DNA from: Silene conica
Lineage: Eukaryota > Streptophyta > Magnoliopsida > Caryophyllales > Caryophyllaceae
DNA length: 64,000 nt
Direction of reading: 5' to 3'
NCBI GenBank assembly: GCA_029255685.2
Contig: CM055313.2
Span: forward strand, 27,648,579-27,712,578
Shown here: positions 60,625 through 64,000 of the stretch, one piece after another
How positions within the stretch are numbered: the first letter of the stretch is position 1
Layout: every line of letters begins with the position of its first letter
Notes under the pieces: model-generated
The model's input: the letters and a program-made list of their open reading frames with translations, nothing else
What the model was told of the DNA's origin: nothing
Databases searched by the model: none
Made by a program: the position numbers and the translations under genes

Positions 60625-61518
60625 TGATCCTAGCACCTAAAATAAATGAACTCAATGAGTATAGGTGTGTCTTAAATAAAATGAACCCCAATTGTAGGTT
60701 TGTAAGGCTACTGCAATGGTTTGGGAGACGTCCTGAAACCGCAAGATTGCTTACATGCTTATAATTGGCCACTAAAGGGTAGTTTAGGAGTGTTATGGTG
60801 TGTCTTACATGAGGTTTTGATCGATGTGATGAGGTGCAAAGTGAGTGCACGAACTGTGTATACATGCTGTTATGAGATGTTTAATGATATGAACTTCGTG
60901 ATCGGAAAGATAATGATGTTACAACGTGGCTTTTCTAGAATATAATAAGAGGTTTCAAAATAAGGATAACACAAGATAAAATTTGCAATTGTATTAGGAA
61001 ATTAAAATAATAATAGAAACTAAAATGATAAAATTTGGAATAAAACATAAGAAAAGTAAATAAGATAAAGATTAGTAATAACTGTTTGTATTTTTGTAAC
61101 TCTAGAATTTCAGGTTATTCATGCTATCAAATAACAATAACAATGTAAAATAGATATTCAACTTCCAAAAACAGTCGAAACCCTTCCACTCTCAATCTCT
61201 CATCTATGCTTTCTTTTCCTATATGCTACCTCATATGAACTCTTTATTTGTAATATTGATGTGTATAATAATTGTTTGCTAATAATATATGTTTGCTTAT
61301 ATTATGCCACAACATATCTTTATATTATTTCTTAGTACTAAGTTACTAACATTACAATTGGTTGAAAATTTCAGGTACAACGTTAAGTAACAACAATCAA
61401 CACTAAGATCGTAAAAGAGTAGCAAATAACAGTCAACCCAAAAGAAAGTAATGAGGCGATTGTTAGTTTTTTAATAATTTGAAGTTGTTGGTTCAATTAT
61501 AATTTGAGTTTAACTACT
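60625..61518. other. Truncated retroelement leader, then unrecognised AT-rich sequence
   Basis: Up to ~60945 the sequence could be untranslated leader of the LTR element; short frames here lack gag features. From 60950 it changes to A-rich sequence with no recognised feature. Confidence 0.5.
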
Positions 61519-62187
61519 TCTATAAAATCTAATTAAAAGGCTAGTAAAAATAATGTGACATGGCAAGCTTAAATATGACATGACAAGTTTTAATGTGACA
61601 TGGCAAGTTTTAATGTGACATGGATTAACAATTTATTATATGACATTTGTTTAATTCATTACCAATAAATATATAAATAAAATAAAAGGCTAACCAAAAG
61701 TATCTTATTTTAGCACCAGAATACTAACAAATCAAATCATTATTAACTATTTAAAAAGTTAAAAAAACATTAAACTTTAACCTCTTAAATTTCTAGATAA
61801 CTTAGACAACAATTAAAAATTAAATTCAAAGTTCATACTAAATTTTAAATTTCAATGTTTATTTTTAGAATATTTTAAGCAACAAATAAATACAACTTAT
61901 AAAATAATAGTATATAATTTTTAAATATTAAGGAGAAATAATAACATACAACATTAAACATTGACCTTTTAATTTATAAAATTAGAAAAGGTTAAACGAT
62001 AAATAAAAATTTACACCACTCTAGCTAATTTTAAATTTTGACCTTTTAATATTATCATTATTCTTAAATTAGTTTTGTATATTATATATATTATTTTCCC
62101 AAATTTATGTAACGCTTCAAATTTTCATAATATATAATTAATATTGACATTTTAATTGGAAATTTTGTAATAAAAATTTCATAATTA
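61519..62187 (+). mobile_element. Helitron-like element, 5' part, interrupted by a LINE
   Basis: TCTATAAAATCTAATTAAAAGGCTAGTAAAAATAATGTGACATGG matches the putative 5' ends at 31373/31596, including the repeated AATGTGACATGGCAAG phrase (31640-31730). The AT-rich interior matches 42170-43130 in reverse. It resumes after the LINE at 63323. Its 3' end is not in the window. Confidence 0.6.
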
Positions 62188-62204
62188 TAATTAAAATTAA
62201 AGTT

Positions 62205-63304
62205 TTTTTTTTTTTTTTTTGCAAGAAGGTTATAATTCTCTTATTCATCCTCAAGGGGAAAAAATAGAGAGAATACAATCTAAAGCAAAAGATAACCAAT
62301 ACACCCTAACAACAAGAAAGGCAAAGAACCTACTTCAAAGCCATTAGTACCCTATGATCTAACTTAGGAAACGAACCATTAAGTAGAAAAGCACATAAAT
62401 GGAATTTTAAGGTAGCAAGGACAGTTGCCACACTTCTTTCAGTGGATGCAAATAATCTGCAATTTCTCTCCTCCCATATAGAGTAGATGGCCCCAGCAAT
62501 ACAGCTAGAAAATCAGGCAGCTTTCCAATGTCTAGCATGCCTATTACTCCGTATCCAGTTATATTCCAGCATGTATCTATTCGTTCTTCCTATGAGCTTC
62601 ATCCACGAAAGTAGACCTTGCCATACTTCAGCAGAAAAGGGACAAGTAAAGAAGAGATGAGAATGAGATTCACTTGCAGCTTTACACAAGATACACCTGT
62701 TTACAATAACGAGTCCTTTCCTTATGAGCATATCCACTGTTGCAAGCTTCATTTGCACAGCTAGAGAGGCAATGATCCCATATTTAGGAACAACAACTCT
62801 GCTGCTGATGGCTTTATGACAGAATAAAGGGGAGTATTTAGTCCTAAACCATTCATATGCATCAGACACATGGAATTTAGAACCAGTAAACCAACTTTGC
62901 AGAAGTAGCTGAGCAGCAGCCACTGAACCAGAAATGTATAGCAGTTCAGTACGAATATGAAGGATACTTTTAAAACTCTCAGAGAAATGCTGTTTGATCT
63001 CAATTTCCCATATACTGCAATTAGGGAAATTATATGCTTTGTTCCACTTATACCAAAGGCCAGTGGAACTGTTATCTAAAAACCAAAGCCATTTAGCCAT
63101 GAGTGCTTTGTTCCAAGACAAGACTTCTTTAACCCCTAGCCCCCCTTCTGATTTTGGTGAGCAAAGACTAACCCAACTTTTCATAACCATCCTCCTGCTA
63201 CTATCAGTAATGCCCAGCAAAATTTTTTGCAGAGCCTATTGATAGTTTTAAGCACACTTTTTGGGAGGAGTCCACTAGCACACCAAAAATTTTCCAGCCC
63301 AAAA
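62205..63304 (-). mobile_element. 5'-truncated LINE with 18-bp TSD (ORF2 C-terminus)
   Basis: ATAATTAAAATTAAAGTT is duplicated at 62187-62204 and 63305-63322. A T-run at 62205-62220 is the poly-A tail. The minus strand encodes the region after the RT catalytic core: GGLGVKEVLSWNKALMAKWLW, then zf-RVT (KFHVSDAYEWFRTKYSP; RCILCKAASESHSHLFFTCPF) and, after one TGA stop, IYSIWEERNCRLF near the end. Only that stop and an early disruption near 63230 break the frame, so it is a fairly recent insertion. About 1.1 kb remains of an element that is normally several kb. Confidence 0.93.
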
Positions 63305-63322
63305 ATAATTAAAATTAAAGTT

Positions 63323-64000
63323 GTAATTAAAGTTGTTTAATAAAGCATGTTAATAATTAATTAAAACTTTTCATATTACCTAACGCCCACCATTTTTATT
63401 AACATTTTTTCATATTTAATTCATTTTCTTAATTAAGCATGATAATGAATTGATTGAAAGTATTTATATTACTTAACCCCAACCAAATTAATTAAAATTT
63501 AAAGCAAACCTATTACATTTCATTTATCTTGACTCTATTCTTATGTCAATATTAAATTTGCTAATAATGAAAAGAATGCTCAAAAGTTATAAAACCGTGC
63601 TACATATTTATGTATATATTAAATTTGTTAATAATGATTAAAAAAAAAAGAACGTCCAAAAGTCGTAAATTGCATCCTCATCCGGTAATAAATAGTTGAT
63701 GGAAGATAACATTTGTGAGCTAAAATTCAAGCCAATCTCTTTTTTTTTTATGCCTCCATCACCAAGAAAATTGTATGTGTTAATAATGTTTCTTGTCATT
63801 GTCTCAACATAAAGGTAACCTAAGTATATTAAGGTTTTATTTATTTATTTATTTATAAGTTTTATTGGCCATGAATGACTCATCTAACTTCACATATATG
63901 TTGCTTTGTTTTCATCTAGGACTATCAAAATTTGTGGGTTGTGATATTCAAAGGTAAATTACTTACCTCTTTATGATTCAATGTCTTATTTCTTTTATTA
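63323..64000 (+). mobile_element. Helitron-like element, continued to the window edge
   Basis: Matches the 33.8-34.3 kb unit over GAATGCTCAAAAGTTATAAAACC, AAATTGTATGTGTTAATAATG, AAGTATATTAAGGTTTTA and GACTATCAAAATTTGTGGG. No coding sequence. It continues beyond the window. Confidence 0.55.

Noticed and set aside
60721-60945. 74-aa frame after the primer-binding site
   Set aside because: Considered as a gag start, but it has no gag or zinc-knuckle features and is short.

Overview
The window is nuclear DNA from a flowering plant, most likely a eudicot with a large, repeat-rich genome. The evidence is introns with GT..AG borders, plant-only gene families (LOB-domain, group E bZIP, a Pol IV/Pol V subunit) and plant transposon types (CACTA, hAT and Helitron-like elements, LINEs with zf-RVT C-termini, solo LTRs). 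The species cannot be fixed from sequence alone. Only three host genes are convincing, all between 48.9 and 54.1 kb; nearly everything else is repeats.

Layout. 1-459: part of a long LTR on the minus strand. 460-18926: a near-perfect inverted duplication enclosing about 16.7 kb of satellite. The satellite is built from ~98-bp monomers arranged as a 7-mer higher-order repeat of ~685 bp, about 24 copies. Each arm carries the same intron and exon-like segment, and the right arm continues outward into a promoter/5'UTR-like region, so gene-derived sequence points inward from both ends into the satellite. 19.3-21.6 kb: T-rich sequence, a 22-bp minisatellite (14 copies) and unrecognised sequence. 21.6-28.8 kb: an hAT-type MITE, three copies of a TIR element with CACATAC motifs, and a complete 2,964-bp solo LTR with 5-bp target duplication. 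28.8-37.3 kb: retroelement debris, Helitron-like ends including a tandem series of 3' ends, and two LINE fragments. 37.3-42.0 kb: a CACTA element carrying a decayed piece of a DEAD-box RNA helicase gene. 42.0-47.6 kb: AT-rich Helitron-like sequence and a decayed copia-type element with PPT and 3' LTR.

Gene island. A LOB-domain transcription factor (minus) lies head-to-head with a four-exon group E bZIP factor (plus; bZIP34/bZIP61 type). The bZIP converges on an intact single-exon coding region for subunit 7 of RNA polymerase V/IV (NRPE7/NRPD7 type, minus), a component of RNA-directed DNA methylation.

55-64 kb: mostly repeats. These include an LTR with an adjacent primer-binding site, itself split by a 747-bp hAT-like element with a perfect 8-bp target duplication, then Helitron-like sequence split by a 5'-truncated LINE with an 18-bp target duplication.

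The most unusual object is the 460-18926 inverted satellite structure. Transcription from either end could produce long self-complementary RNA; this is an inference, not shown.
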